A DNA stretch of 64,000 nt. Origin: Warburgia ugandensis (lineage: Eukaryota > Streptophyta > Magnoliopsida > Canellales > Canellaceae). The number at the start of each line of letters is the position of its first letter. The stretch's first letter is position 1. This document shows positions 63,617 to 64,000 of the stretch, in pieces. The position numbers and the translations under genes were made by a program. The DNA is taken from contig CP141139.1 of NCBI GenBank assembly GCA_035236585.1, positions 21,530,990-21,594,989 of the forward strand, given 5' to 3'. The notes beneath the pieces were generated by a model. The model saw nothing but the letters and a program-made list of their open reading frames with translations, made no database searches and was not told where the DNA came from.

Positions 63617-64000
63617 AATGCTCATAACCTTTTCATGCAAACTCCATTTTCAGTGCTCTTTGTGTCGTTGGATTCTATTTTTCGATTAGAGTCTACCTTT
63701 TATAATATTTTCAACAAGCATTAAATTCTAAAATTGCAAATTTAAAAGAAATCCATCTACCTATTTGTTCCAATCTTCAAAATAGGACTTTAAAATTTGG
63801 GCAGTCACATTATTTACTCGCATAGCAATCGGTGATCAGAGATGGCAGCTCAATCGCCTACTATATTTCTCAACGCAGGGGCAAACAAAGGTTGGTGTCA
63901 TTGTCAAATTGGCCCCTGCTTATTGAATCCTATTTTTAATCTTTTAGTTATCGAAATGCCCTTCAACTTCAAATTCTCATAACTTTTCAATCCAAACTCT
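63617..64000. repeat. Return to type-3-like monomers at the right edge
   Basis: After 63650 the sequence changes to GTGCTCTTTGTGTCGTTGG with TTTATAATATTTTCAACAAGC, and 63975 begins TTTTCAATCCAAACTC. This follows the order seen at 43546-43930, so another diverged HOR unit probably starts here. The array runs off the window. Confidence 0.75.

Larger units (their letters stand above)
30228..64000. repeat. Right satellite array, same monomer in 2- and 7-monomer HORs
   Basis: The same ~355-bp monomer family as on the left, with the same start box and AAAATTTGAG block. It is dominated by two alternating types. Type a reads CATGCAAACTCCATTTTCAA with TTTAGATATTTTCAATAAGC. Type b has TTTTTAATCTGAAGTCTG with a longer T run. 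Dimers of 711-714 bp and a 7-monomer unit of about 2.49 kb can be traced. No gene or transposon is visible across the remaining 34 kb. Confidence 0.96.

Noticed and set aside
30228..64000. Transposon or LTR sequence
   Set aside because: I saw no terminal inverted repeats, long terminal repeats, primer-binding site, polypurine tract or polymerase-like reading frame. All sequence aligns to the satellite monomer.

Overview
The whole window is tandemly repeated satellite DNA; I find no convincing gene of any kind. Every stretch I compared is a variant of one AT-rich monomer of about 355 bp. Each monomer begins, in the phase used here, at AAATGCTCATAAC or its variant AAATTCTCATAAC. It carries a near-invariant block (CTTTAAAATTTGAG) about 190-200 bp in, and a GC-richer, variable 70-90 bp window after that. 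Monomers are organised into higher-order repeats (HORs). This is eukaryotic heterochromatin. Monomer length, AT-richness and the scale of the array would fit a plant centromeric or pericentromeric satellite, but I cannot name the species or match a published satellite from memory.

Left array, 1-29727. Three 5-monomer units (about 1.77 kb each, 21-5333) are followed by 10-monomer units of about 3.55 kb starting at 5334, 8883, 12440, 16005, 19562, 23107 and 26650; the last is cut by a gap. The 10-mer is two diverged 5-mers in tandem (types 1,2,3',4',5',1',2',3,4,5). The 5-mer units look like 10-mers that lost 3'-4'-5'-1'-2' by a crossover between types 2 and 2'.

Gap, 29728-30227. There are exactly 500 N, so this is probably a placeholder of unknown true size. 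The satellite subfamily changes across it.

Right array, 30228-64000. This is the same monomer family with a different organisation. The first part holds a segment of about 4.5 kb present twice (offset about 7.1 kb), separated by 711-bp two-monomer repeats. From 41050 to about 56.7 kb a 7-monomer HOR of about 2.49 kb can be followed through seven start points. From about 56.7 kb to 63.6 kb the array is again two-monomer repeats of about 711-714 bp. That stretch includes a 376-bp chimeric monomer and two copies of a 423-bp deletion derivative. The last 400 bp return to a monomer type seen near 43.5 kb.

Nothing here works together as a gene system. The interest lies in array evolution: crossovers, conversion-like patches, a variable window inside otherwise homogenised units, and a hairpin-capable dyad fixed in one monomer type. 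Short open frames of 60-121 codons recur on both strands simply because the repeat recurs. They show no sign of coding constraint and are not annotated as genes. All comparisons were made by eye; percent identities were not computed.
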